Assembly (NCBI GenBank): GCA_900766265.1
Contig: CAAFUS010000009.1
Span: forward strand, 186,001 to 250,000
Direction: 5' to 3'
Source: Pseudomonadaceae bacterium
GTDB lineage: Bacteria; Pseudomonadota; Gammaproteobacteria; Pseudomonadales; Pseudomonadaceae
DNA: 64,000 bases
Position 1 is the first letter of the stretch. Every line of letters starts with the position of its first letter. A program made the position numbers and the translations under genes. Positions 1 through 9,569 of the stretch are shown piece by piece. Under the pieces are notes generated by a model that searched no databases, was not told where the DNA came from, and was given only the letters and a program-made list of their open reading frames with translations.

Positions 1-1
1 G

Positions 2-412
2 AACACCCTCATCCGGCGCTTCTCCAATCGGGCGATCGCCGATCAGCTCGAGCGTGTCTGCTCGGATGGCTCCTCGAAGTTTCCCAAATTCACCATCCCG
101 ACCATCAACCGCCTGATCCTCGACCACGCCCAGCTTGATCGCGCCGCCCTGGTGGTCGCCGCCTGGGCGCTCTATCTTCGGGGCGTGGACGAGCTCGGCA
201 ACCCGTATCGGATCCCTGATCCCCGTGCTGACTTCTGTCAGGCACTGGTCGAGGAGGACGACGGCCTCGCCCAGCGCCTGCTCGGGCGCGAAGAGATCTT
301 CGGCCCGCACCTGATCCGCTCCCCCGCCTTCGTCGAAGCCTTCGAACGCGGGTTGCAGCGCTTGCGCAGCCTGGGCGTCAAGGGCACCCTCGAGCTGCTG
401 CTCACCTACTGA
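2..412 (+). CDS. mtlD: Mannitol 2-dehydrogenase, C-terminal part (5' truncated by window)
   Basis: The reading frame is open from base 2 to the TGA at 410-412; only the last 136 or so residues are present. The visible part (fragments PKFTIPTINRLI, AAWALYLRGVDE, FCQALVEEDD, GTLELLLTY) matches the C-terminal substrate domain of the NAD-dependent long-chain mannitol dehydrogenase family, which oxidises D-mannitol to D-fructose in the cytoplasm. It ends 15 bases before a xylulokinase gene, the order known from the Pseudomonas mtl operon (mtlE-F-G-K-D-Y-Z). An internal GTG at 152 is not the true start because homologous sequence continues upstream to the window edge. D-arabinitol or sorbitol oxidation is also possible, as the family is broad. 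Confidence 0.85.
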   Translation, partial: NTLIRRFSNRAIADQLERVCSDGSSKFPKFTIPTINRLILDHAQLDRAALVVAAWALYLRGVDELGNPYRIPDPRADFCQALVEEDDGLAQRLLGREEIFGPHLIRSPAFVEAFERGLQRLRSLGVKGTLELLLTY

Positions 413-427
413 ACAAGAGGTCGGCTC

Positions 428-1915
<1,488 letters not shown>

Positions 1916-1954
1916 GAACTCAGTGAAGTCTGGCGCTCGTTCGCAGAAATGGAA

Positions 1955-1982
1955 AAAGGCCCGCTTGCGCGGGCCTTTCTCT
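1955..1982. terminator. Bidirectional rho-independent terminator
   Basis: A perfect 10-bp stem, AAAGGCCCGC (1955-1964) and GCGGGCCTTT (1969-1978) with a 4-base loop, is flanked by an A-run on the left and T-rich sequence on the right, so it can act in both directions between the convergent xylB and acyl-CoA dehydrogenase genes. Confidence 0.85.
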
Positions 1983-1997
1983 TCACCGTCGTTCGAA

Positions 1998-3224
1998 TCA
2001 GTGGCTGCGCAGCAACTCGCGCGGCACGTACTTGCCGAGTTCCATCTTGGCGATCGATGCCCGATGGACTTCGTCCGGACCGTCGGCCAGGCGGAGGGTG
2101 CGCTGCATCGCATACCAGTGGGCCAGCGGGAAATCTTCCGACACACCGGCACCGCCGTGGATCTGGATGGCACGGTCGATCACCTTCAACGCGACGTTCG
2201 GCGCCACCACCTTGATCTGGGCGATCTCGCTGGCAGCGATCTTGTTGCCCACTTTATCCATCATGTAGGCCGCATTGAGCGTCAGCATCCGCGCCATGTT
2301 GATCTCGATCCGCGACTCGGCGATGTGGTCGAGGTTGGCGCCCAGGCGTGCCAGCGGCTTGCCGAAGGCGGTACGGCTCACCGAGCGTTCGCACATCAGC
2401 TTCAGGGCACGCTCGGCGACACCCACCGAACGCATGCAGTGGTGGATTCGGCCCGGGCCTAGGCGGCCCTGAGCGATCTCGAAACCACGGCCCTCGCCCA
2501 GCAGCACGTTCTCGTAGGGCACGCGCACGTTTTCCAGCAGCACTTCGGCATGCCCATGGGGTGCGTCGTCGTAACCGAACACCTGCAGCGGACGGAGCAC
2601 CTTCAGGCCAGGCGCATCCATCGGAACCAGAATCATCGAGTGCTGCTGGTGGCGCGGCGCGTCGGGGTTGGTCAGGCCCATGAAGATCATCACCTTGCAG
2701 CGCGGATCGCAGGCACCGGAGGTCCACCACTTGCGGCCGTTGATCACCCACTCGTCACCCTCGCGCACGGCGCGGGCCTGCATGTTGGTGGCGTCGGAGG
2801 ATGCCACCGCCGGCTCGGTCATGCCGAAGGCCGAACGGATCTCGCCGCGCAGCAGGGGTTCGAGCCACTGCTTCTTATGCGCCTCGCTGCCGTAGCGCAC
2901 CAGGACTTCCATGTTGCCTGTGTCCGGCGCCGAGCAGTTGAAGGCCTCGGAGCCCAGTCCCGAGCTGCCCATGATTTCGGCGAGCGGCGCGTATTCGAGG
3001 TTGGTGAGCCCGAATCCTAGCTCCGAATCAGGCAGAAACAGGTTCCACAACCCCTCGGCCTTCGCCTTCGCCTTGAGTTCTTCGACTATCGCGGTGGGCT
3101 GCCAGCGATCGCCTTCAGCAACCTGCTGATAGAAGATCTTTTCGGCCGGATAGACATGCGCATCCATGAACGCCTGGACGCGCTCTCGCAGCTCTTGAAC
3201 CTTGGGGGAGTAGGCGAAATCCAT
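1998..3224 (-). CDS. Acyl-CoA dehydrogenase (ACAD10/11-like)
   Basis: A 408-residue FAD-dependent acyl-CoA dehydrogenase with the expected order: N-terminal helical domain, the FAD/substrate motif [15 protein letters not shown] (about residues 134-148), the beta domain with [11 protein letters not shown], and the C-terminal helical domain ending in [16 protein letters not shown] and [11 protein letters not shown]. The last motif and the overall length are typical of the ACAD10/11-like branch, which acts on long or modified acyl-CoAs; the substrate cannot be read from sequence. The ATG at 3224 has an AGAAGG site upstream. It is divergent from a LysR gene across about 140 bases, suggesting direct regulation by that protein. 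Confidence 0.9.
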   Translation of the reverse strand: MDFAYSPKVQELRERVQAFMDAHVYPAEKIFYQQVAEGDRWQPTAIVEELKAKAKAEGLWNLFLPDSELGFGLTNLEYAPLAEIMGSSGLGSEAFNCSAPDTGNMEVLVRYGSEAHKKQWLEPLLRGEIRSAFGMTEPAVASSDATNMQARAVREGDEWVINGRKWWTSGACDPRCKVMIFMGLTNPDAPRHQQHSMILVPMDAPGLKVLRPLQVFGYDDAPHGHAEVLLENVRVPYENVLLGEGRGFEIAQGRLGPGRIHHCMRSVGVAERALKLMCERSVSRTAFGKPLARLGANLDHIAESRIEINMARMLTLNAAYMMDKVGNKIAASEIAQIKVVAPNVALKVIDRAIQIHGGAGVSEDFPLAHWYAMQRTLRLADGPDEVHRASIAKMELGKYVPRELLRSH

Positions 3225-3365
3225 GGGAATACCTTCTGCGGGTGGGTGTTGTGGCAGGAATGCTAGTTGAGGGACTTTGATTTATCTAAGCTATTTTCGG
3301 TGTGTATTAACATTCATCACCGATATATGATCGCGAAAACAAATAGAAGCGGAGCACATACGGAA

Positions 3366-4283
3366 ATGAATCTGAACAAGGTCGATCTCAATCTGTTCAT
3401 CGTGTTCGATGCCATCTACACCGAGGCGAATCTGACCCGCGCCGGGCAGATCGTCGGCATTACTCAGCCCGCGGTTTCCAACGCTCTGGCCCGCCTGCGC
3501 GAGACCTTCAACGACCCGCTGTTCGTGCGCACCGCGCAAGGCATGGTGCCCACGCCCATGGCGCAGAACATCATCGGCCCGGTGCGCAACGCGCTGCAGC
3601 TGCTGCGGGTGTCGGTCCAGGAAAGCCGCACCTTCAACCCGTTGCAGGCCAACAAGACCTTCCGCATCAGCATGACCGATCTCACCGAGGCGGTGGTCTT
3701 GCCGCCCCTGTTCCAGCGGCTGCGCCGGCTTGCGCCGAACGTGAAGATCGAAAGCATGCTGGCCAAGCGTCGCGAGACCACCAAAGAGCTCGCCGCCGGG
3801 CGGCTGGATTTCGCCATGGACGCGCCCCTCAACACCGACCCGCAGGTCCGCCACGTCAAGCTGCTGGAGGACCGCTACGTCTGCGCCATGCGCCGCGGGC
3901 ATCCGCTGGCCAAGGAACGCCTAAGCCTGGAGGAGTATCTGTCGCTGTCGCATATCCATATCTCCAGCCGCCGCAGCGGCCTGGGCATGGTCGACCTGGC
4001 ACTGGGGAAGATGGGCCAACAGCGCAAGATCGCCCTGCGCTCGCAGCACTACATGATGGCGACCCAGGTGATCCAGCAGACCGACATGGCGGTGACCGTG
4101 CCGGAACGCTTCGCCCGCCGCCACGATCTGCACCAGGCGCCGCTGCCGGTGGACATCCCGACGCTGGAAACCCACATCTACTGGCACGAGAGTACGGACC
4201 AGGATCCGGCCAACCGCTGGATGCGCGAACAGATGATCGAGATCGCCCAGCAGGTCACCGCCCAGGCCAGCCGGGCGGAGTGA
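3366..4283 (+). CDS. LysR-family transcriptional regulator
   Basis: A 305-residue LysR regulator: N-terminal winged helix-turn-helix (LNLFIVFDAIYTEANLTRAGQ, then ITQPAVSNALARLRE) followed by the periplasmic-binding-like effector domain. The frame is open from 3267, but ATG 3366 is preferred because it begins the conserved MNLNKVDLNLF start and has a GGAG site at 3351-3354. It is transcribed away from the acyl-CoA dehydrogenase gene, so it probably controls that gene and itself; the effector is unknown. It ends 14 bases from the convergent gntR. Confidence 0.87.
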   Translation: MNLNKVDLNLFIVFDAIYTEANLTRAGQIVGITQPAVSNALARLRETFNDPLFVRTAQGMVPTPMAQNIIGPVRNALQLLRVSVQESRTFNPLQANKTFRISMTDLTEAVVLPPLFQRLRRLAPNVKIESMLAKRRETTKELAAGRLDFAMDAPLNTDPQVRHVKLLEDRYVCAMRRGHPLAKERLSLEEYLSLSHIHISSRRSGLGMVDLALGKMGQQRKIALRSQHYMMATQVIQQTDMAVTVPERFARRHDLHQAPLPVDIPTLETHIYWHESTDQDPANRWMREQMIEIAQQVTAQASRAE

Positions 4284-4297
4284 GCACGCGCAGCGCC

Positions 4298-5317
4298 TCA
4301 GGCGCTGTCACGCATCACCACCTCGAAACCGACGTCGATGCGCCGCTGAGGCGGCTGCTCGCCGCGCATCAGGCTCAGCAGCATCTGTCCGGCCAGCTCG
4401 CCGATTCGTCCACGGGTGGTGCGCACGGTGGTCAGGGCTGGATGCATCCAGGCCGCTGCCGGCAGATCGTTGAAACCGGCAATGGCCAGGCGCTGCGGCA
4501 CGTCGAGCGCCAGCTGACGCGCGCGAAACAGCGCGCCGAGCGCCAGGTCGTCGTTGTTGAAGAACACCGCGTCGATTTCGGGATGGCGGGCCAGCAACTG
4601 GTCTAGCAGCTCGGCGCCCAGGCCGATGGACGACACGGCCGGGGTGAGCAGCTCCAGCGCCGGTTCGTGGCGCCCGGCCTCGCGCATCGCCTGGCGATAC
4701 CCTTCGGCGCGCTGCAGGGTGCGCGGATCGAGCTGGGCCGCGGCGAAGGCAATGTGCCTGTAGCCGCGCTGCAGCAGGTGTCGCGTCATCTGTGCGCCGG
4801 CATCGAACTGGGAGAAGCCGACGCAATAGTCCTCGTCGGTGTCGCTGAGCTCCATCAGGGTGACGATGGGACTGCCGTAACAGCCGAGCACCTCGCGCGC
4901 CGCATCGCTGCGCTCGAAGCCGGTCACCAGCAGCCCGGCCGGCTGATGCGCAAGATAGGCCCGCAACAGCCGCTCGTCCTCTTCGGGACGGTAATGGCTC
5001 ACCCCGATCATCAGCTCGTAGCCTGCTGGCATCAGTACTCGCTGGATGGCTTCGACAGTGTCGACGAAGACTGCGTTGGACAGCGACGGGATGATTACCG
5101 CCACCAGGTTGGAACGCGCGCTGGCCAGACTCCGGGCCGCCGGGTGCGGCACGTAGCCCAGCGCCCGCACCGCCTCCATGACCCGCTCGCGCAGCGCATC
5201 GGATACCCGCTCGGGCTGCGACAGCGCCCGCGAGGCGGACATCAGTGAACAACCGGCGCTCTTGGCGACATCGGACAGGGTGGCTCGCTCCGGCGAGCGG
5301 CGACGACGAGAACTCAT
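4298..5317 (-). CDS. gntR: LacI-family repressor, GntR-type (gluconate utilisation)
   Basis: A 339-residue LacI/GalR protein: DNA-binding helix-turn-helix near residues 13-35 (TLSDVAKSAGCSLMSASRAL), a hinge helix (PHPAARSLAS), and a periplasmic-binding-like sugar domain (VAVIIPSLSNAVF through FNNDDLALGAL and AGFNDLPAAAW). The sequence resembles gluconate repressors GntR. It sits next to a gluconokinase/TRAP operon whose promoter carries the palindrome TGGTAGCGCTACCA, containing the TAGCGCT core reported for the Pseudomonas GntR operator. It probably represses that operon, with gluconate or a phosphorylated product as inducer. Same strand as the operon but downstream of it. Confidence 0.87.
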   Translation of the reverse strand: MSSRRRRSPERATLSDVAKSAGCSLMSASRALSQPERVSDALRERVMEAVRALGYVPHPAARSLASARSNLVAVIIPSLSNAVFVDTVEAIQRVLMPAGYELMIGVSHYRPEEDERLLRAYLAHQPAGLLVTGFERSDAAREVLGCYGSPIVTLMELSDTDEDYCVGFSQFDAGAQMTRHLLQRGYRHIAFAAAQLDPRTLQRAEGYRQAMREAGRHEPALELLTPAVSSIGLGAELLDQLLARHPEIDAVFFNNDDLALGALFRARQLALDVPQRLAIAGFNDLPAAAWMHPALTTVRTTRGRIGELAGQMLLSLMRGEQPPQRRIDVGFEVVMRDSA

Positions 5318-5360
5318 GGCGGATCCGGAAACTGGGGAGGCGCGATTCTACCGTTTGGCA

Positions 5361-5380
5361 GGCGCCTCCGAAGAGGCGCC
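5361..5380 (-). terminator. UUCG-type hairpin, probable terminator of the TRAP operon
   Basis: A perfect 8-bp stem (GGCGCCTC at 5361-5368, GAGGCGCC at 5373-5380) closes a loop that reads TTCG on the minus strand, immediately after the DctP stop. There is no clear U-tract, so it may stabilise the 3' end or act with other factors rather than terminate alone. Confidence 0.5.
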
Positions 5381-5387
5381 GATACCC

Positions 5388-6404
5388 TTACTGCGGTGCT
5401 TTTGCGATTTCGGCCTGGACCTGATCGAACAGCGACTGCCCCACCGTGTCGATTACCGTCTGGATCGCCGGCTTGGCTTTCTCGCGCATCCGCGCCACTT
5501 CTTCAGGGGTGACCTCGTTGATCTGCATGCCGTGCTCCCGGATCGACGCCAGCGCCTCGCGAGCCTCGGCGCGGGTGTCCTCACGCTCGGCATCACGTGC
5601 CTTCACGGCCGCTTGCATGATGATGTCCTGCTCGGTCTTGGACAGCCCGTCCCACCAGCGCTTGGACGCGGTCACGATCCACGGGCTGTAGACGTGATTG
5701 GTCACGCTCAGGTACTTCTGCACCTCGTAGAACTTGGACGACAGGATGGTGTTGTAGGGGTTTTCCTGGCCGTCGACCGCCTTGGTTTCCAGCGCGGTGA
5801 ACAGCTCGGAGAACGGCAGCGGCACGGCGTTGGCGCCCATCTGCCGGAAGGTGTCGATGAATACCGGGTTGGGCATCACCCGCAGCTTCACGCCGTTGAA
5901 GTCTTCCAGCTTCTCGATCGGACGGACATTGTTGGTCAGGTTGCGAAAGCCGTTTTCCCAATAGACCAATCCGACCATGCCCTTGGCTTCCAGCGCATCC
6001 ATCACTTGGCGCCCTACCGGGCCATCGAGCACATAATCGGCCTGCTTCTCGTTGATGAACAGGAACGGCGTGTCCCACACGGCCATCTCCTTGGCGATAC
6101 CCACCAGCGTCGCGGTCGAGCCCACCATCATCTCCTGGGCACCGCCGATCAGCGCATTCTGCATCTGGTCGTCGGAGCCAAGGCTGGCCGAGGCAAAAGT
6201 GCGCATCTTCAGCTTGCCGCCCGAGGCCTTGGCGACCTCCTCGGCGAGCAGCTTGGCCGCGCGTCCCTGGTTGCTGTCTTCGTTGAGGCCGTAGCCGAAG
6301 CGGATCATCCGTGGACGGATGTCGTCAGCCGCCTGAGCGCTGACGGCGACGAGGGAGCCACCGAGGGTGGCGGCCGCCAGGGCGGCGATGAGCAAGCTTT
6401 TCAT
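5388..6404 (-). CDS. TRAP transporter substrate-binding protein (DctP family)
   Basis: A 338-residue periplasmic solute receptor with a signal peptide (MKSLLIAALAAATLGGSLVAVSAQA, cleavage near residue 25). The DctP body is clear: RFGYGLNEDSNQGRAAKLLAEEV, GVKLRVMPNPVFIDTFRQMGANAVPLPFSELFTAL and AVDGQENPYNTI, the last containing the region that normally binds the substrate carboxylate through a conserved Arg (here in KLRVMPN). It is the third gene of an operon with DctM and a gluconokinase-DctQ fusion, so the likely ligand is gluconate or a related sugar acid. The ligand is inferred from context only. Confidence 0.9.
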   Translation of the reverse strand: MKSLLIAALAAATLGGSLVAVSAQAADDIRPRMIRFGYGLNEDSNQGRAAKLLAEEVAKASGGKLKMRTFASASLGSDDQMQNALIGGAQEMMVGSTATLVGIAKEMAVWDTPFLFINEKQADYVLDGPVGRQVMDALEAKGMVGLVYWENGFRNLTNNVRPIEKLEDFNGVKLRVMPNPVFIDTFRQMGANAVPLPFSELFTALETKAVDGQENPYNTILSSKFYEVQKYLSVTNHVYSPWIVTASKRWWDGLSKTEQDIIMQAAVKARDAEREDTRAEAREALASIREHGMQINEVTPEEVARMREKAKPAIQTVIDTVGQSLFDQVQAEIAKAPQ

Positions 6405-6491
6405 GACGCGTACCTTTTGTTGTTGTGGGAGGATCGTTCCTCGCCGAGGCGAGGTCCTGGACCGCCGAATCGCGGCCCAGTCAGGTGGTGC

Positions 6492-7769
6492 TCAGCGAAG
6501 CCAGGCCAGCGGCACGGTGACGATCGACGGCACGGCGATCAGCAGCACGACGATGACCAGGTAGATGAGGAAAAACGGAACAACGCCGCGCACCAACGTT
6601 TCCATGCGCAGCCGGCCGATTCCGCCCACCACGTTGAGCACCGTGCCCACCGGTGGCGTGATCAGGCCGATCGAACCGATCAGCACGAACATCACGCCGA
6701 AATAGACCGGATCGATGCCCGCCTTGATGGCGATCGGTGCCAGTACTGGCCCCAGGATCAGGATGGTCGGCGTCAGGTCGAGCACCATGCCGACGGCGAT
6801 CATCAGCAGCATGATGGCGACCATCAGCAGCTTGGGATTCTCTGCCAGCGGACCGAGCATCACAGCGATCTCGTCGGGCAGCTGCGCCAGGGTGATCATG
6901 TAAGCCGACACGGTGGCCGCGGCGCAGAGGAACATCACCGACGCGGTGGTCCGGCTGGCGCGGGTCAGCACCTCCACCAACCCCGCCCAGTTCAGCTCGC
7001 GATACAGCAGCGTGGACACGGCCAGTGCATATACCGCCGCCACTACCGCCGCTTCGGTCGGCGTGAACAACCCGCCGCGCAGCCCGCCAACGATGATCAC
7101 CGGCAGCATCAGTGCCGCTGCCCCGTCGACCAGTACCTTGCGGCGAACCGCGCCGCTGGCCTTTTCCTGCTTCGGCTCGTCGATCTTGCGGGCGATGATG
7201 GTCCAGGCCACCACCAGCCCGATGCCCATGATCAGTCCCGGCACCATCCCGGCGAGGAACAACTGGCTGATCGAGGTATTGGTCACTACCCCGTAGATCA
7301 CGAAGGGCATCGACGGCGGAATGATCGGCGCGATGATGCCGCCCGCAGCCACCAGCCCCGACGACGAACTCAGCGGGTAGCCTCGCTCGCGCATCATTGG
7401 CAGCAGCAGCGTCGCCAGCGCGGCGGTGTCGGCCAGCGCCGATCCGGACATGCTCGCCAGAAGCACCGAGGCGGCGATGGCGACATAGCCCAGTCCACCC
7501 CGTTTGTGCCCGAAATAGGCCTGCGCCATGGCGATGATGCGGCGCGAGATCCCACCGGCGTTCATCAGCTCGCCGGCGAGGATGAAGAAAGGTACGGCCA
7601 GCAGCGGAAAACTGTCGGCGCCGGCCTGCAAATTCTGTGCGAGTAGCTGCACGTCCCAGAAATCGAGGTACCACATCAGCACCGCGCCGGTGAGGATCAG
7701 CGCGAAGGCGATCGGCATGCCGAAGGCCATGAAGCCGAGCAGTGAAGAGAGAAAAACCACGACGGTCAT
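6492..7769 (-). CDS. TRAP transporter large permease (DctM family)
   Basis: A 425-residue inner-membrane protein with about 12 hydrophobic segments, the normal DctM size. Typical DctM motifs are visible: LLGFMAFGMPIAFAL at the N-terminus, AMSGSALADTAALATLLLPMM region (about residues 90-110), IPPSMPFVIYG, and LITPPVGTVLNVVGGI near the C-terminus. ATG 7769 is chosen because it starts the conserved MTVVVFL segment and has GAGG upstream; the frame extends to 7862 but that extension overlaps the end of the previous gene and is not membrane-like. It lies 34 bases after the kinase-DctQ fusion and 87 bases before DctP. It should provide the sodium-driven import path. Confidence 0.92.
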   Translation of the reverse strand: MTVVVFLSSLLGFMAFGMPIAFALILTGAVLMWYLDFWDVQLLAQNLQAGADSFPLLAVPFFILAGELMNAGGISRRIIAMAQAYFGHKRGGLGYVAIAASVLLASMSGSALADTAALATLLLPMMRERGYPLSSSSGLVAAGGIIAPIIPPSMPFVIYGVVTNTSISQLFLAGMVPGLIMGIGLVVAWTIIARKIDEPKQEKASGAVRRKVLVDGAAALMLPVIIVGGLRGGLFTPTEAAVVAAVYALAVSTLLYRELNWAGLVEVLTRASRTTASVMFLCAAATVSAYMITLAQLPDEIAVMLGPLAENPKLLMVAIMLLMIAVGMVLDLTPTILILGPVLAPIAIKAGIDPVYFGVMFVLIGSIGLITPPVGTVLNVVGGIGRLRMETLVRGVVPFFLIYLVIVVLLIAVPSIVTVPLAWLR

Positions 7770-7803
7770 GTTCGATCCTCGGTGGGCGGTGCCCGTCTTG
7801 TTA

Positions 7804-8946
7804 TCAGTCAGCGGTGACGTTGGCGGTGGCCGCGGGCGGCGGAGCGTCACGCCGCCAGACATTCACCAGCTGCACCAGCGCCAGGATGGCAAGCGCCACC
7901 ATGCTCGCCAGAATGGGCAGCGTGGCCAGTGCCAGCGGATAGCCCACCACCGGGCTGTTGATGGTCCAGCCGAACTGCATCTGGTTCCACCCACCCATGG
8001 CCGCCAGCAGGCTCGCTACCGCGACCAGCAGCCAGCTGAGGCTGTCGACCAGGCGCTGCAGGGCATGCGGAAAGCGGTCGCGCAACATGCCGAAGCTCAT
8101 CAGCTCGCCTCGGCGCATGCTCGACGCGACGCCGACGAACACCAGCCAGACGAATGCCAGCCGCGACAGTTCCTCGGCGCCGGTCCAGCCCGTACCGAAC
8201 GCATAGCGAAGCACCACGCTGCTGAAGACCACGATAACCATGAAGGCCATCAGCGCGGCCATCAGCCAATCGGTAAGGCGGTCGAACCCCTGCGCAAGCA
8301 TCCCGGTGTAGATCGGCTCGCGGGTCAAGGGAGGCGAATGGCGCGGCGAGGTGTTAGCGCTATCAAGCGGCTGCGCCGAAAGATCGACCCGCGCCTCGAT
8401 ACCCTCCCCCGGAGTCTGACCGACCCAGGCGATCACCTCGCTCACCACCCGCTCCCGGGGCTGACGCGCATCGACCACCAGCACGCCCTGCTCGCCCGCG
8501 GGCGATTCGAGGGTGGCGAACTGGCTGTCGACCAGGGAGATGGGCATGAAATGACCGGCCCGCCCGCCGACCCGCTCAACCGCCGTGTCGTAGTCGACCT
8601 CGAGGTGGGCGAAGCACAGCGACGGTACCGCGTCACGCAGCAGGTCGCGGTAGCGACGCTTGAGCGCAGAACAGGCGAGTACGAAGCCGACGCCATCGTC
8701 GACCGCTCGACGCATTTCGACCGTCAGCCGCTGCAGCCACTCGATGCGGTCGGCATCGGACAGCGGCGTGCCGGCGCGCATGCGCTGGACGTTTTCTTCG
8801 GGATGAAAATGATCGGCTTCGATGTGGCGATAGCCTAGGGCCTGGGCGATGGCGTAGCTGGTCTCGGTCTTGCCCGATCCGCTGACGCCCATCACCACCA
8901 GTGTCCTGCAGAAGGCGGAACGCGGGGATTGTGAGGAGGAATCCAC
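7804..8946 (-). CDS. gntK: Gluconokinase fused to TRAP small permease (GntK-DctQ)
   Basis: A single 380-residue frame with two complete parts. Residues 12-178 are a GntK-type gluconokinase: P-loop GVSGSGKT (20-27), DHFHPEEN (45-52), CSALKRRYRD (92-101), and GHFMPISLVDSQ (131-142); it makes 6-phosphogluconate. Residues 179-220 are a Pro/Ser-rich linker. Residues 220-366 are a DctQ small permease with four hydrophobic segments (about 226-247, 262-275, 301-320, 340-364) and the EELSRLAFVWLVF motif. No stop or likely internal start separates them. GTG start at 8946 with GGAG upstream. The kinase would sit on the cytoplasmic face at the transporter. First gene of the operon with DctM and DctP; a GntR-like operator overlaps its promoter. 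Confidence 0.92.
   Translation of the reverse strand: MDSSSQSPRSAFCRTLVVMGVSGSGKTETSYAIAQALGYRHIEADHFHPEENVQRMRAGTPLSDADRIEWLQRLTVEMRRAVDDGVGFVLACSALKRRYRDLLRDAVPSLCFAHLEVDYDTAVERVGGRAGHFMPISLVDSQFATLESPAGEQGVLVVDARQPRERVVSEVIAWVGQTPGEGIEARVDLSAQPLDSANTSPRHSPPLTREPIYTGMLAQGFDRLTDWLMAALMAFMVIVVFSSVVLRYAFGTGWTGAEELSRLAFVWLVFVGVASSMRRGELMSFGMLRDRFPHALQRLVDSLSWLLVAVASLLAAMGGWNQMQFGWTINSPVVGYPLALATLPILASMVALAILALVQLVNVWRRDAPPPAATANVTAD
8352..8365. promoter_or_regulatory. Intragenic near-copy of the GntR operator
   Basis: TGTTAGCGCTATCA matches 12 of 14 bases of the promoter operator TGGTAGCGCTACCA, including the whole TAGCGCTA core. It lies inside the fusion gene over codons 194-198, exactly in the linker between kinase and permease. 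It could be a secondary (looping) GntR site about 640 bp from the main operator, or coincidence. Confidence 0.35.
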
Positions 8947-8995
8947 TGACGACTCTCCGGCAACATCGAGTGTTGCATTGTGTTTGTTTTAACCG

Positions 8996-9024
8996 ATGGT
9001 AGCGCTACCAAACACAAATGACAA
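8996..9024 (-). promoter_or_regulatory. Sigma70-type promoter of the gluconate TRAP operon
   Basis: On the minus strand TTGTCA (9024-9019) and TACCAT (9001-8996) are separated by exactly 17 bases, a good -35/-10 arrangement about 50 bases upstream of the GTG start at 8946. The -10 is overlapped by the palindromic operator at 8997-9010. Confidence 0.55.
8997..9010. promoter_or_regulatory. GntR operator (perfect palindrome)
   Basis: TGGTAGCGCTACCA is a perfect 14-bp palindrome overlapping the -10 of the gluconokinase-DctQ promoter. It contains TAGCGCT, the core reported for the Pseudomonas aeruginosa GntR operator (known from the literature). Position over the promoter predicts repression; a LacI-family GntR is encoded at the other end of the operon. 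Confidence 0.7.
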
Positions 9025-9111
9025 ACCACCTTTTCATCGGCCTGCCGATGCCGGGGCTGCGAAAGCGAGGTGGGCCTGTCTACAATCGGGTTCGCGTTCG
9101 AGGAGTACCGC

Positions 9112-9390
9112 ATGCCTAAAGCCATGGCCCGCCATATCCTGGTCAAGACCGAAGCCGAAGCCGCACAGCTGAAGAAGCGCCTGGCCAATGGCGAAGCCTT
9201 CGACGTACTGGCGCGCAAACATTCCACCTGCCCGTCCGGGAAGAAAGGCGGCGACCTCGGCGAGGTCCGCCCCGGCCAGATGGTGCGCAGCATCGATCAG
9301 GTGATCTTCAAAAAGCCTCTGCGTGAGGTTCACGGTCCGGTGAAGAGCCAGTTCGGCTATCACCTGGTACAGGTTTTCTACCGCGAGTAG
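9112..9390 (+). CDS. ppiC: Peptidyl-prolyl cis-trans isomerase, single-domain parvulin
   Basis: A 92-residue cytoplasmic parvulin, the usual PpiC size (about 92-93). It is a single rotamase domain: ARHILVKTEAEA at the start, FDVLARKHSTCPSGKKGGDLG in the middle, and KSQFGYHLVQV at the end, the last bearing the conserved FGYH active-site strand. No signal peptide. ATG 9112 is chosen over the in-frame start at 9070 because it begins the conserved PKAMARHIL and has a GAGGA site at 9100-9104. Monocistronic and divergent from the gluconate operon. Confidence 0.93.
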   Translation: MPKAMARHILVKTEAEAAQLKKRLANGEAFDVLARKHSTCPSGKKGGDLGEVRPGQMVRSIDQVIFKKPLREVHGPVKSQFGYHLVQVFYRE

Positions 9391-9569
9391 CACTCGACGG
9401 GCGCCGAAGCGCTACGGCTGATCTCCCGGTAGAACGGAACACGCTGGTGCTCGCACTCGTCGATACGGCGACGAAGCGCCAGACGTCGCCATTGCCGTGA
9501 GGCGAGCCTGCGCAACTCCCGATCCTCCGCCACTACCTTCCGCCTGAGCGGCGCAGCTGCAGCCATCGT

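Noticed and set aside
3267..3365. Longer LysR start at 3267
   Set aside because: The extra 33 residues are AT-rich promoter sequence without homology; ATG 3366 has a ribosome site and the conserved start.
5178..7646. Plus-strand open frame of 822 codons
   Set aside because: It runs antisense across gntR, DctP and DctM, is rich in His, Arg and Gln in a shadow-like pattern, and has no domain; the minus-strand genes are well supported.
9378..9566. Possible 62-residue Arg-rich protein on the minus strand between ppiC and the LysR gene
   Set aside because: It overlaps the end of ppiC, has no good ribosome site, and no recognisable family; I cannot separate it from chance.
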